A model generated the notes under the pieces. It did no database searches. It was not told where the DNA came from and saw only the letters and a list, made by a program, of their open reading frames with translations. A DNA stretch of 64,000 bases, taken from the NCBI GenBank assembly GCA_051453625.1, contig JBOZIK010000001.1, positions 202,322,686 through 202,386,685 on the forward strand, given 5' to 3'. This DNA comes from Welwitschia mirabilis (taxonomy: Eukaryota > Gnetophyta > Gnetopsida > Welwitschiales). Below, piece after piece: positions 23,860-35,291 of the stretch (positions within the stretch are counted from its first letter, which is position 1; the number at the start of each line of letters is the position of its first letter). Both the position numbers and the translations under genes were made by a program.

Positions 23860-24310
23860 ATCTCATAATCACCATTACTATAGGAAACAAAACTCTCATC
23901 CAAGCCTTGTTGAATTTAGAAGCCAGTATAAACTTACTCCCTCATAAAACCTATAAGGAATTAAGCTTAGAAGGACTTAAAAATATAAAATTCCAACTCC
24001 AATTAGTAGACAACTTTGTTAAAACATCATTAGAAGTCATCTAAAATATCATAGTTGGAGTGGATAGTTGCTACTTTCCAATATATTTTATGGTCTTAAA
24101 CATGGAGAAATCATCAGACTAAATAGTAATTATTATATTAGAAAGACCATTTTTAGCAACCTCTAATTCCTTAATGAATTACAAAAATGGATTCATGAAA
24201 GTTTCATTTGGCCACTTAATCACAAAGCCAAACATCTTTAATGCTATGAAGTTACCTTTGAATGATAAAGGGGTAACATACATAGATAGGATATAAATCC
24301 TTGTTGAGAA
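23860..24310 (+). pseudogene. gypsy aspartic protease relic
   Basis: One frame reads ALLNLEASINLLPHKTYKEL, corresponding to ALLDLGASINLLPxxxYxxL of Athila/Tat proteases. The catalytic Asp is now Asn (GAT to AAT) and the Gly of D-x-G is Glu, both G to A changes, so the enzyme is dead. It continues QLVDNFVK..., then VDSCYFPIYFMVL, the VDxFYFPxDFVVLD block. The intact enzyme cuts the Gag-Pol polyprotein. Confidence 0.8.
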
Positions 24311-24410
24311 TCATAAATCCACTTCTCACTCTTCCTAAAATGATGAAATAGAATGCTCTCAAGAAACATGCCCCATAGTCCAAAATGAAGTTAACTTAGA
24401 ACTTAAACCC

Positions 24411-25261
24411 TTGCTTGATGATTTGAAATATTCTTTCTTAGGGGATAACTTCACCTTTTTAGTAGTCATAAATTCTTCCTTAACCCCATCCAAAGAAGAT
24501 CAATTACTTAGACTTTTAAGGAAGAATAAACAGATAATAGGATGGAATCTCTCTGACATTAGAGGCATTGACCCTAGTATTTGTACATACCATATCTATT
24601 TAGAGGAAAATGTAAAACCACACATTAAAGCACAATGTAGGATAAGCCAAACTATGAAGGGATTTTTTAAAAACAAGGTAATTAAACTTCTTAATAGTGG
24701 GATTATATACCCTATTTTAGATAGCAAGTGGATAAGTTCAACTCATACTATAACAAAGAAGTCAGGATTTACCCTTGTCTGTAATGAGAATAATGAGCTT
24801 ATCCCTATCAAACCTATTATAAAATGAAGGATATGTAATGATTATAGGAAATTAAATATTATATCTAGAAAAAATCATTATCCGCTTCCTTTCCTAGATT
24901 AAATTTTAGAGTAACTCATAAGACATCCTTTTTACTATGTCATGGATGGATACTTAGGTTACAATAAAATTGAAATTGCTTCTAAATATTAAGACAAAAT
25001 CATCTTTACTTACTATTATGAAATATTCACTTACAAATGAATGCCCTTTGGCCCATGCAATAAACTTGTCACTTTCCAATGTAGCATTTTCAAAATCTTC
25101 TCCAACTCATTAGATTCAAGTTTCAAATATTCATGGATGATTTCTTGGTTTATGGAACCTTACTTAATCACTATTTAAGCAACTTAGAACATGTCCTCTA
25201 AAGATGCATCAAAAACTGCCTTGCACTCAATTGGGAAAAATGCCATTTTATGATAAATCAA
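24411..25261 (+). pseudogene. gypsy reverse transcriptase, part before the copia insertion
   Basis: The open piece 24411..24827 covers the RT N-terminus: LKYSFLGDNFTF (LKYAYLGENxTF), GWNLSDIRGIDPSICTYHI, then SGIIYPILDSKW. Beyond a stop come DYRKLN-like sequence, D-G-Y-L-G-Y-N-K-I (motif A, near 24945), MPFGPCN, and at about 25127..25150 IFMDDFLVYG, the catalytic box. It ends NWEKCHFMIN where the copia target site begins. The gene resumes at 30154. Wording is clearly Athila/Tat. Several Trp and Gln codons are now stops. Confidence 0.88.
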
Positions 25262-25650
25262 TGTTGGAAGTAAAGCCAAATCTCTTGATTCCTTTGTAGT
25301 GTGACTTCATATATATTAGTATATATTTCCCTTCTTGTTGTAATTTAATATTAAAGGAAGAAGGAATGTTTAATGGGGTCATCTAAAAATTTCTAAAAGG
25401 TAGGGTTATGTTCTTTACCCTAAAAGAAAATTTATATAAGAAGAGTAGAGGCATGGAATGCCATAAGATATGTGACAATCAAAAGTTATTAGATTACTTA
25501 TTGAGGACGGCTTATGTCCTTGCCCTTTTCTTCATTCGAATATAGAGCTTTGCATTAATTCCATGGGTTTTTCTGACATTGGGGTTTTCCATGTAAATTT
25601 TATGTGTTAATGTTTGTACTTTGCTTTTGCTCTATTGCATTTTTCTAACA
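25262..25650 (+). repeat. 5' LTR of the copia element
   Basis: Begins TGTTGGAAG, ends TCTAACA. Pairs over its full length with 29767..30153. A TATATAAG promoter box lies at 25433..25440 and is also present in the right copy (29936..29943). Confidence 0.92.
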
Positions 25651-25652
25651 AC

Positions 25653-25669
25653 TAGTATCAAAGTAGGTT
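25653..25669 (+). promoter_or_regulatory. copia primer-binding site (tRNA-iMet type)
   Basis: TAGTATCAAAGTAGGTT, two bases after the LTR, resembles the plant initiator-Met site TGGTATCAGAGCCAGGTT. Differences are two G to A, one C to T and one missing C. Confidence 0.75.
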
Positions 25670-26475
25670 GTGAGCGAAGGGAACCTTTTGTCAGTGCATG
25701 AGCCTAAATTTTTAGGGGTAGTCATCATTCTACATCTAAGTACCTATTCGTTTCGTGTTGATAATGGAGAACTTGCAAATAATAGACAAGCTTGTTGGAT
25801 GAAAGTGAAATTTTCATCTATTCTAATGAGGGTTTTCTTGACACAAAAGAATTTCTTAGAAGCCCTTGAGTCAATGAAACCTACTTTCATGCAAGATGAT
25901 GACTAGACAAATATAAAGTCTAAGGCTCTGTTCTACATCCATTCATATCTAAGTAATGGCATTTTGAAGTCCATCAAATATGATATGGAGCCTCATGATC
26001 TCTGGCATACTTTGAAAAACAAGTTTGATAAAGTATCTCATTTAACTAATTTTCATATTTATCAAAAGGTTTTCAAAGTGAAGAAAAGACATGATGTCCA
26101 TTTGCAAGATCACCTAGATGAGATGATAGATATCCTAGTTAAGTTAAAGGAGTACAAAATTATTATTCTAGATTTGATGAAATCTTCTGCTCTTTTGTAT
26201 TTACTACTAGATTTATGGTCTGGATTAGTAACTTCAATCACTACTTCTATGAATATTACTTCTATGACCTTTGAACAGGTTGTTTCTGCACTTCAATATT
26301 TTGAGGGTAAGTTGAATAAAGCATCGACATTTGAAGGTGCCTTTATGGCTAAAAATAGAAGCAAGAACCAAAGACGTAACCAAAGTAGGGAAAGATATAA
26401 GAACAAAGACTTGTCTTGTATCAGGAGTATGGAATGCTAGTTTTGCAAGAAAAAGGGCCACGGATAAAAGGTCTA
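25670..26475 (+). pseudogene. copia gag relic with zinc knuckle
   Basis: Open pieces at 25670..25906 and 25964..26440 form a copia capsid. DLWHTLKNKFDK and VKKRHDVHLQDHLDEM match the UBN2-type gag (xLWxxLxxxY, and VxExxxxFxxLxxxL). A short Arg/Lys-rich tail leads to C-stop-F-C-K-K-K-G-H-G-stop-K-V-Y, a CCHC knuckle whose Trp codons have become stops and whose last Cys is Tyr. At least one stop (TAG near 25904) and a frame change separate the two pieces. Confidence 0.8.
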
Positions 26476-26529
26476 TTCATAGAAAGCAAAACAAAGGGAA
26501 ATAACTGAAAGGGAAAAAATAAAAGAGTC

Positions 26530-26990
26530 TTTTTCTTAGGTGAATCAAGCTAAGGAAGATGTTAGTTTTCTTATTTCTAAACCTTGTGCATTCTTAATAG
26601 AGGAACATGAAAAGAATATGTATTTAATTGATATAGATGCCTCCTTTCATATTTACCCTAATCTTTTTATCTTTACATCATATTATACTATCTCATCTAG
26701 TGTTGCGTATGCTGCAAATGGAAAACTAGTGACAGTTGGTGGAGCAGAAAGCATTATTTTGTAGCAACCAGGGATGTCAAAAGTTACTATCAATAATATT
26801 CAGCATGTTCCAGAGGTAATAAAGAAGCTTATCTCTATCACATAGTTGGATGATCTAGGCTTGAATTTTTCAAGCAGTGGAGGCTATTGGAGAATTAATA
26901 AAGGGATTATGACAATTTTGTATGGTAAAAAGAATCATAGCATGTACACATTAGAAGCAAATTCTTGTGGTGTAGTTTCTATAATTTCAG
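26530..26990 (+). pseudogene. copia protease relic
   Basis: The open piece 26540..26764 includes DIDASFHIYPN, which is the D-(T/S)-G-A-S-x-H-(M/I) protease site with Gly changed to Asp (GGT to GAT), and AANGKLVTVGG, the flap region. Further on, P-E-V-I-K-K-L-I-S-I reads as VPxxxxNLLSV. The protease would mature Gag-Pol. The active-site glycine is lost and the frame is closed by a TAG at 26762. Confidence 0.78.
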
Positions 26991-26999
26991 ATACATAGG

Positions 27000-27860
27000 A
27001 CACTAATGTCTAGCACAAACATCTTGGACATATTGATAACTGTGGTTTAAAGGTATTATAGTCCCAATATCTTATTCCTACATTTTTTCATACTCCTACA
27101 GATTTTTGTAAAGACTGCTCACTTGGAAAGTTTAGAAGAGTTAATTTTTGTAGTGATTTGGATTATAGGAAAAAAAAAAGAAATTGGAATTAGACTATTC
27201 TGATGTTTGTGGGCCTATGAATCCTATTTCTGTTGGTGGTTCTTTATATTTTATAATGGTCATTGATGATTGTACATGGAATATTTGAATTTACATCTTA
27301 AAATATAAATATAAAGTTCTAAGAACATTTAAAACATTTGTTTCCAGTGTTGAAACACAAATAGGTTTATAATTAAAATGTTTGCTTACTAATAATAAAG
27401 GGGAGTATACCTCTAAGGATTTTGCAGAGTTTTGTAATAGAAAGGTAATTTATCACATTCATACCCCTCTAGGCACATTACAAGAAAATGGGGTTGCTGA
27501 AAGATGCAATAGATACTACTAAAATGAGTCAGATCCATGGTTCTAGATGCAGGTTTGTCCAAACCTTTTTGGGTAGAAGTAGTGATGACAACTACTTACT
27601 TAATTCATAGATCACCTCATTTCTCTCTTGATGGTGTTCTATAAATCCAATAAAATGATAAAAATGTTTCTTATCAGCATTTAAGAGTTTTTGGGTGTCA
27701 AGCTTATATGCATATCCAAAAGGAAAACAGAACTAAACTATAAAAAAGAACCAAACGATTCATATTTATTAGCTATGAAGAGAATGTTTTAGGCTATAGA
27801 CTATGGGATCCTGAGACCAATCGGATTGTGAGGTTATGAGATGTCAAGTTTAAAGAACAT
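27000..27860 (+). pseudogene. copia integrase relic
   Basis: HKHLGHIDNCGLKVL (near 27.015 kb) and DFCKDCSLGKFRRVNF form the GAG-pre-integrase HHCC zinc domain. Then comes D-Y-S-D-V-C-G-P-M (catalytic D1 region, HxDxxGP), FIMVIDDCTW, and TNNKGEYTSKDF, the D2 region, where the usual RSDNGGE has lost its Asp. L-Q-E-N-G-V-A-E-R is the catalytic Glu box (QNGVxER), retained. Near 27.78 kb, V-L-G-Y-R-L-W-D-P is the usual C-terminal block. Several stops at Trp and Gln positions. Confidence 0.82.
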
Positions 27861-27959
27861 GTAATGGTTTACAATTTGCTAGAAAGAACTAAGTAGAGAG
27901 TAATCTTATCTCCTCACATCAATCTTATAAGGTAAAGGATGAATTAAATGAAGAGCAAG

Positions 27960-29200
27960 AGGAGGAGTAAGAAGAGAAGGCTCCTGAAACTAGAAATTTA
28001 AACAATAATGAAATGTCTTTAGATGAAGAACAAATAGAGGAGGAACATCCTATGGATATATCTCATTGGATAAGAAGTTGTACCAGAATTTCACATCCAC
28101 CTGATAGCTATTCTCCTTCATTGAATTATATTCTTTATAGGTCTTATGGAGAACTAGAAACAGTCAGAGAAGCTCACTCTTATGTTGATGCTATCAAGTG
28201 GAAGGTAGCCATGAAGGATGAGTGGAAATCCTTAAAATAGAATAATACATGAAATTTGGTAAAACCATCTAAAGGGCGTAAAGCCCTTCATAGTAGGTGG
28301 ATTTTCAAGGTAAAGAATGAAGCAAATGAAGAAAATCATTACAAAATTAGGCTAGTGGTGAAAGGATTTTCTCAAAAGCCAGGTATTAATTTTACAGAGA
28401 TCTTTTCTCCTGTGGTAAACATTCCTTTATTGGTATAGTTCTTTTTTTAGTTGCCTGCTTGGATTTAGAATTAGAATAGGCATAAAAAATACCTTTTTAT
28501 ATGGTGATTTAGAGGAGAAGATTTATATGGATCAGCCTAAAGGGTTTAGAAATAAGCAATGCCTTGATCTTATATGTCATTTAAACAAAAGTTTTTATGG
28601 TTTACAACAGGCCCCAAAATGATGGTATAAGAAGTTTGATACATTTATGAAGGAATTGTCATACCAGAAAATTTGGCTAGATCATTGTATTTATTTCTTT
28701 GAAAATATCTTGAGTAAATTTATTATATTATTATTGTATGTAGATGATATGTTGATTGCAAGAAATGATGAGGCTAAAATAAAACACTTAAAGATGGGTA
28801 AGCATTTTGCAATGAAAGATTTATGGCATGCAAGTAAAATTCTAGAAATGAGCATTCAAAGAGACAGCAAGCACAAGAAGTTGTGGTTGAGCTAAAGTAA
28901 CTATACTGGTAAAGTCCTTAAATGGTTTAGTATGAAAGATTCAAAGCCTATGAGTACTCCTCTAGCTACTCACTTCCACTTGTCTAAAAAGAACTGTCCT
29001 AGCTCAAAAGAAGATGTTGCAAATATGAGAAATATTCCATATACCTCATTAATAGGCTCACTTATGTATGTCATGATATGTACTAATCTTAATATTACTT
29101 ATGCAGTTAGAGTAGTTAGTAGATACATTAGTAATTATGGTTGGAATCATTGTCTTATTGTAAAATGGATTATTAAATATTTGAAGGATACATAAATGTA
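27960..29200 (+). pseudogene. copia reverse transcriptase relic
   Basis: An acidic linker (28013..28240) with RISHPPDSYSPSLNYIL leads into KWKVAMKDEWKSL. Then come ALHSRWIFKVKNE, YKIRLVVKGFSQK and FTEIFSPVV (28256..28438), followed by GDLEEKIYMDQPKGF, SLYGLQQAPKWWYKKFD, and at 28738..28760 L-Y-V-D-D-M-L, the YVDD catalytic box, still intact. 28932..29195 holds MSTPLATH and SLMYVMICTNLNITYAV, the connection to RNase H. Fragments lie in different frames, with TAG stops between. Confidence 0.88.
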
Positions 29201-29640
29201 TTATCTATGTTTTGACAATGAATATTTAAGCCCATAATGCTTTTTACATGCTAATTTTGTATTAGATTTGGATAGCAGATGTTCCACATAGGTTATGCTT
29301 TTACTTTTGGTAGAGGAGCAGTTATCTAGTTGTCACATCTTCAACTAATAGTGACTTTACTACGTAGGTCGAATATGTGGCTCTCATAAAAGCTTGTGAA
29401 GAAATGATTTGGTTGCGTGGGTTTCTTGGTTCCCTTCGGTTGAAATAGGAGAAGCATTATGTATTTTGTAATAGTGAAAGTGTCATACACTTTGCAAAGA
29501 ATTCAACATTTCATGCAAGAACCAAACACATTGACATCCAATTTCATTTTGTAAGAGAAATTATTAAAAACAAGCTAGTACATGTACAGAAAATCGATAC
29601 CAAGGTAAATGTTGTTGATGCACTCACAAAGGCAGTGGCA
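29200..29640 (+). pseudogene. copia RNase H relic
   Basis: One frame reads ATSSTNSDFTT-stop-VEYVAL, corresponding to SSTEAEYxAL of copia RNase H, then ACEEMIWLRGFLG, and FCNSESVIHFAKN, then HARTKHIDIQFHFVRE, LVHVQKIDTK and DALTKAV. These are the usual C-terminal blocks in correct order, ending shortly before the PPT. Catalytic Glu of STEAE is not kept. Confidence 0.85.
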
Positions 29641-29754
29641 ATGGACAATAGTAATTTTTAAAAAAACAATCTTGGGGTTGCAGGGACATGATCAAAGGGC
29701 ATTTAAAGTAATGCATCGCTCTTATTTGCTTGAAGGCTTACTATATTTGTCTTC

Positions 29755-29765
29755 AAGGGGGAAAA
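29755..29765 (+). promoter_or_regulatory. copia polypurine tract
   Basis: AAGGGGGAAAA ends one base before the 3' LTR. This is the usual place and composition for plus-strand priming. Confidence 0.85.
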
Positions 29766-29766
29766 C

Positions 29767-30153
29767 TATTGGAAGTGAAGTCAAATCTCTTAATTCCTTT
29801 ATTGTATAACTTTACGTATTATTATATGATTCCCTTCTTATTATAATTTAATATTAAAGAAAGCAGGGAAATCTAATGGGGTCATCTAAAAAGTTCTAAA
29901 AGTTAGAGTTAGGGTTTCTACCCTAAAAGAAAATCTATATAAGGAGAGTAGAGGTATGGAATGTCATAAGGTATGTGGGAGTCAAGAGTTATTAGATTGG
30001 CCATTGAGGACATCTTTTGTCCTTCCCCTTTTTTTCATTCTAATATAGAGATTTACATTGCTTCCATGGTTTGTTTCCACATTGGGGTTTTTCACATAAA
30101 TCTAGTGTGTTGATGTTTACATTTTACTTTTGCTCTGCTTCATTTTCGTAACA
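29767..30153 (+). repeat. 3' LTR of the copia element
   Basis: Begins TATTGGAAG (TG decayed to TA compared with the 5' copy), ends TCGTAACA. TATATAAG box at 29936..29943. Most mismatches to the 5' LTR are C/T or G/A. Confidence 0.92.
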
Positions 30154-30830
30154 ACCGAGGCATAGTTTTAGGACATATCATCTCTAAGGAAGGAATTCAG
30201 GTACATCTAGCTAAAATCTTCTTAATCACACACCTATCAACCCCCCAAAAACAAAAAGATATTAGATCAATCTTATGGCATGCAAGATATTATAAGTAGT
30301 TCATCAAGGATTTTAGTAAAATCTCTAAGACTTTGTGTGATATTTTGAGTAAGAACGCCTCCTTTGACTAGACTCTAAAGTATTAAAATGCATTTGAATA
30401 ACTCAAATAAAAACTAACTTCCACACTAATTATCTAACCACCTAAACAAAAATTACCTTTTTAACTTATGTGTGATGCTGATAACTTCACAATAAGAGAT
30501 GATTTAGGATAAAGAGTCAATAAAGAGCCAACTATAATTTACTATGTCAGTAAAACCTTAAATAATACTGAAATCAATTATACCATTATAGAGAAGGAGC
30601 TTTTGGATATTACCTTTTCCCTTAAAAAATTTAGGCAATATCTTTTAGGATCTAAGGTAGTCATTAACCCTAATCACTCAACCCTTAGATACTTTTTTGC
30701 CAAAAAGGATTTAAAATCATGTCTCATCAGATGGACCCTCCTCCTTCAAGATTTTATTTAGAGATTACAGATAGGAAAGGATTTGATAATTTTATTATAA
30801 ATTACCTTTCACACATATCTCCAAATAATC
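30154..30830 (+). pseudogene. gypsy RT (continued) and RNase H relic
   Basis: Resumes exactly after the copia element with R-G-I-V-L-G-H-I-I-S-K-E-G-I-Q-V, continuing the RT thumb/connection. RNase H follows: P-F-stop-L-M-C-D-A-D-N-F (PFELMCDASDF, first catalytic Asp kept), IYYVSKTLN, TIIEKELLDITFSLKKFRQY (catalytic Glu in EKELL kept), LLGSKVVI-N-P-N-H, where the third catalytic residue TDH is now P-N-H, and KSCLIRWTLLLQDF. Confidence 0.87.
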
Positions 30831-31019
30831 TATAAACATATTTAATTATTGATGACATTTTTCCTAACAAACATCTCTTTTTGGTCAAAGAAACAACCTA
30901 GTTTATAGATATCATCAATTACTTAGTCTTCAAAACTATTTCTTCCCATTAGACCATTAATGATAAAGAGAGGTTATTAAGCCAACTCAAATATTTCTTT
31001 TAGATAGCTCATATGTTTT

Positions 31020-32870
31020 TAAATATTATCTAGGCCAATTCATTTATAAATGTGTCCCTCAAACTGATATTTAAGACATACTTAAACATTGCTACTTCTA
31101 GGCTTGTGGTGGTCAATACTTAGCTTACAACACTACAATAAAAATCCTCTAATCTACTACCTATTGATCATTAATTTTAAAGACTTCTATCTTTACCATA
31201 AGTCTTGTGATAATTGTCAAAGATTAGGAAGTCTTTCTCATAGACAAATGATACCCTTAGACCCCATTCTTACTATTGAATCCTTTGACTTATAACGAAT
31301 CAATTTCTAAGGCCCTTATCCATTATCTAATGGGCATTAATATATTCTCGTTTTTGTCAACTACATAACTAACCAGTTGAATCTTGTGCTTATCAAATAA
31401 ATGATGCTAAAATGGNNNNNNNNNNNNNNNNNNNNNNNNNNNNNNNNNNNNNNNNNNNNNNNNNNNNNNNNNNNNNNNNNNNNNNNNNNNNNNNNNNNNN
31501 NNNNNNNNNNNNNNNNNNNNNNNNNNNNNNNNNNNNNNNNNNNNNNNNNNNNNNNNNNNNNNNNNNNNNNNNNNNNNNNNNNNNNNNNNNNNNNNNNNNN
31601 NNNNNNNNNNNNNNNNNNNNNNNNNNNNNNNNNNNNNNNNNNNNNNNNNNNNNNNNNNNNNNNNNNNNNNNNNNNNNNNNNNNNNNNNNNNNNNNNNNNN
31701 NNNNNNNNNNNNNNNNNNNNNNNNNNNNNNNNNNNNNNNNNNNNNNNNNNNNNNNNNNNNNNNNNNNNNNNNNNNNNNNNNNNNNNNNNNNNNNNNNNNN
31801 NNNNNNNNNNNNNNNNNNNNNNNNNNNNNNNNNNNNNNNNNNNNNNNNNNNNNNNNNNNNNNNNNNNNNNNNNNNNNNNNNNNNNNNNNNNNNNNNNNNN
31901 NNNNNNNNNNNNNNNNNNNNNNNNNNNNNNNNNNNNNNNNNNNNNNNNNNNNNNNNNNNNNNNNNNNNNNNNNNNNNNNNNNNNNNNNNNNNNNNNNNNN
32001 NNNNNNNNNNNNNNNNNNNNNNNNNNNNNNNNNNNNNNNNNNNNNNNNNNNNNNNNNNNNNNNNNNNNNNNNNNNNNNNNNNNNNNNNNNNATAAATGAT
32101 GCTAAAATAGTTATTAGATTCTTTAAATAAAATGTCTTAACTCATTTTGGTTATCCATGTGTTTTAATCAGCAATGGAGGAGTATACTTTTGTAATAAAA
32201 TATTTAATAACCTTCTTACTAAATAAGAGGTTACATATAAAGTTACAATACCTTATCACCCATAAATAAGTGACTAAGTTAAGGTTATGAATAGGGAACT
32301 TAAGAAAATCCTTTAAAAAGAAGTAAACTCAACACACAAAAAAAAACTAGTTCTTCAAAATTAATGTTGTCTTATGGGCATACAACACTACTTATAAAAA
32401 ACTCTTAGGGATGTTATGTTTTTTATTAGTTTATTGTAAAGCATGTTATTGCCTCTAGAACTTAAACATAGGACTTATTGGGAAATTAAGAATATGAACT
32501 TAGACTTAGAGGTTGCAAAGAAAAATACTATCATACAACTCAATTAACTAAATGAAATTAGAAATGATACCTATAACAACATGAAAATAAATAAGAATAG
32601 GATGAAGAGGTTCCATGATCAACATATCATTAGAAAAACTTTTTAGGAGGGAGAACTAGTCTTGCTATATAAATCACAGTTACATCTTTCTTTAGGTAAA
32701 CTAAAAGCTAAGTGGAAAGAACCTTTCTTAATAAAAAGGGTTTGTCACATGAAGTTATTTTCATTAAAAATCCCAAAAAACATCAACTACTTAAATGAAA
32801 TGGACACCATCTAAAACATTATCACTCATCACATTACCTTTTGAATTTTGTCATTCACTTAATCCATCCA
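31020..32870 (+). pseudogene. gypsy integrase relic, with an N run
   Basis: 31089..31295 holds the zinc-finger half, C-D-N-C-Q-R-L-G-S-L-S-H-R, then PLDPILTIESFDL. The core begins I-N-F-stop-G-P-Y-P-L-S-N-G-H, where the family has IDFMGPFPxSxGH: the first catalytic Asp is Asn. Past the N run, NDAKIVIRFF leads to LISNGGVYFCN, where SDGG has become SNGG, so the second Asp is also Asn. Both are G to A changes. MNRELKKIL keeps the third block. No chromodomain was seen. It ends near 32.87 kb. Confidence 0.85.
31416..32091. other. assembly gap, 676 N, probably with no missing sequence
   Basis: ATAAATGATGCTAAAAT occurs at 31397..31413 just left of the gap and again at 32092..32108 just right of it. 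In integrase, the left flank ends where NDAK starts and the right flank starts at the same NDAK, so the protein alignment leaves no room for 676 bases. Confidence 0.88.
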
Positions 32871-34061
32871 TCAAACCCATAAATTATCCACTCAAACCAT
32901 TAACCCATGAGTTTTTGAGACTGGATCTCAAAACAAAATAATAAGCAACCATGTTATCGCTTAAGTAATGGTTAAGGTCAAGTCCATTTATTGGTTTCTA
33001 AGGGAAAGAATGCTTATTTTGAGTATGTTACTTAAGAATGCATTTGCTTAAAGTCTTCAGTTTTGGTGAAACTTGGTTGAAAAGGTGGAATTTACCTTTG
33101 CATATGCTATTTAAGTAAAAATCCTTTAATGGAAACAAGATTGTCTTGGCTAGGCTAATAAGCCAATGACCCCCTAAAAGTGCATTAAAAAATGACTATG
33201 GGAGGATGAAAATAAGAAAATAATGTATCTCTTCTCCAAAATCATATAATGTTAATCACTTAGTTGGATTTAGTTAACTACAAGTGGCTATGGATGCCTA
33301 CTAGTAATGTAGCTCTAATGATCTAATTATGACATGATTGGAACTATAAATGCTTGATGGTAATGCAGTGCTAATTTCTGTATAATACAACATGCTTGAC
33401 TCTATTGGTAAAAAATGTAGTAACACTGGATGTTCAATGTGATTCAAATGCATAATTCTAAGGATATATGCAAAGGTAGAAATAGAAAATAAAGGAATGA
33501 AAAGGTGTGAATCGGAGGCCTTGTATAAACCATTGTATCATAACTTTCATACTTAATATTTGCATCAATTCCTTATATCCCTATAAGTTACTTGATTAAA
33601 ACTTAACTTTGTTAATATTGTGGTCTACTAAAATTACAAATATAATAAATGATTAATAACTTTGAATAGTTTACTTGTTTATTCATTGATTTCTAGTTTT
33701 TCTTTATTTATGAATTTTTCTAGCTCATTTTCTTCACATCATTTTACTACATTCGACTTTATATCATTTTCATGAGAAATAACTCTTAAGGCATTAATAA
33801 TTTTTGTTAATAGTTTTTCCACTTAGCACATATTTGGTTGTAAATAGATTGACTTTTTCCTTAGCTTAATTTGCATTACTTTCAATAAAGGAACTCTTCA
33901 TAATCCATCTACACCTATGTTCTCAAGTAACTTAACATTTTTGCCATAAAATTTGATGATAAAGTCATGTTTTGGTTGGGGGTATGGCATCTCAATTTTC
34001 ACTAAGGCCCTAGCACAATACCTCTATGTTAAGGCACTAGCACAATATTGGTTAAGAGGTG
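32871..34061 (+). other. 3' untranslated part of the gypsy element
   Basis: No domain recognised. GGTTGGGGGTATGGCATC at about 33975 resembles the G-rich motif (TTTGGGGGTGTGGCATC-like) near the 3' end of Athila-type elements. A weak purine stretch AAGAGGTG lies just before the LTR and may be the decayed PPT. Confidence 0.45.
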
Positions 34062-35291
34062 TGTTAACATGTAAAAATTAATATTTATACCAAATGTTTC
34101 ATGCTAATTTATTATAAATGAAGATATTAATTTAATTATTTCAATCATAAAATATGTCTTATATTATTTTTTAAACATAAAAATTTAATATTATGATTTT
34201 CTCCATAATAATTACACATATTTAGCCATGTTTTGGAATACATGATAGAAGATAAAAACAATTTAACATAAAACCATAGTAGCAATGGATATATAAGGTG
34301 GCAACCCCTAGTAAAAGCATTTGAATACATGTGGTAGAGGCATGTGAAGGTGGCATTAGAGCTATATGACAATCTCCATCAAATACTATAAGACAACCTC
34401 CACCAAATGCTAAATGATGAAGATTATACCTAACACTTGAGGACAAAATTTGATCTACCTAATGCTATAAGACAGAATCATATCTACCTAATACTAAATG
34501 ATGGATATTCTACCTAATGCTATAAGAGAAGAATGTAATTAGCCCTAACCCCTATCTCTCCTCATAAAAGGGCCTTGAACCCTTTATTGTATTCATATTT
34601 TGCTTGAAAAAATTGGAGACTTTGGAGCATTGACTTATGATGTCTTTTTAAGTGACTCTTTGTGGGAGTGAGCTAGTCTTTAAGGATTGCTAAGGAGTTC
34701 TTCTTTCTTCCTTCTTTCTTTTCTGTAAAGTTGTTCTTTCTATAATGCAAAAGTTATTTTTATTTGGTCTTAATTCATGAGTAATATCATAATTAGGATG
34801 CTTAGTTAACTTCTTTAACTATCAAGTTTAATTTAATTATGTGAATTCCTCTTTATCACTTGGTTTTTTAATTTCATAGATCTTGAGTACTTTAGGAGTC
34901 CTTACTTTCTATTACTATTTAAGACTTAAGTGCTAGTTGGATTAACATTTATCATATGATGGATGAGATTATGCTCCATGAATTGAACTAAAATCACTTG
35001 ATGGTTTTTATTATTTTGTAGAAATGCAATTGGATAACTTTAAAGTGAAGGACTACATAGGACAAATTAGTGATACATTAGGGCTAGTTTGCTTTCCTCC
35101 TTTTGAAGACATAAGTTCAAACTCTAAGAATCATTTCATCTCTTTGTTTCTTTTCTTTCCTTTTCATATGTTGCATTAAGATTAAAGTTAGTGTAATTCT
35201 AACCAATACCCAATGTTAACCCTTATAAAGAATGATAATTAAGTTTCTAACTTAGTTTTAAATCTGAACATTATACTATAAAGTTAATTAA
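34062..35291 (+). repeat. 3' LTR of the gypsy element
   Basis: Begins TGTTAACATG; pairs with 19185..20393. Its right edge is uncertain by a few bases because homology to the 5' copy ends within AAAGTTAATTA. Confidence 0.88.

Larger units (their letters stand above)
25262..30153 (+). mobile_element. Ty1/copia element nested in the gypsy RT
   Basis: A 4.9-kb element with ~388-bp LTRs, a tRNA-iMet-type PBS, gag, protease, integrase, RT, RNase H and a PPT. The integrase-before-RT order defines copia. It interrupts the gypsy RT between MIN and RGIVLGH. The 5-bp target-site duplication is ATCAA on the left (25257..25261) and ACCGA on the right (30154..30158), equal apart from one C/T and one G/A difference. 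The linker wording (RISHPPDSYSPSLNYIL) suggests the Tork/Tnt1 branch. LTRs are roughly 80-85% identical by eye, so it is old but younger than its host. Confidence 0.93.
19185..35291 (+). mobile_element. Ty3/gypsy element, Athila/Tat type, with nested copia
   Basis: A 16-kb interval bounded by 1.2-kb direct repeats. Order: LTR, decayed tRNA-Asp PBS, leader, gag, protease, RT, RNase H, integrase, 3' UTR, LTR. The gag and protease wording, the long gag-protease spacer, no chromodomain in the readable integrase tail, and a tRNA-Asp PBS all point to the Athila/Tat branch. The RT is split by a copia element (25262..30153), leaving a gypsy unit of about 11 kb. All ORFs are broken. No matching target-site duplication was found at the outer ends (GTTAG on the left; the right edge is indistinct). 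Confidence 0.9.

Noticed and set aside
25262-30153. Active copia retrotransposon
   Set aside because: All ORFs contain stops, the protease site has lost its Gly and the LTRs are strongly diverged.
31401-32099. Open frames of about 230 codons
   Set aside because: They consist of the N run inside the gypsy integrase.
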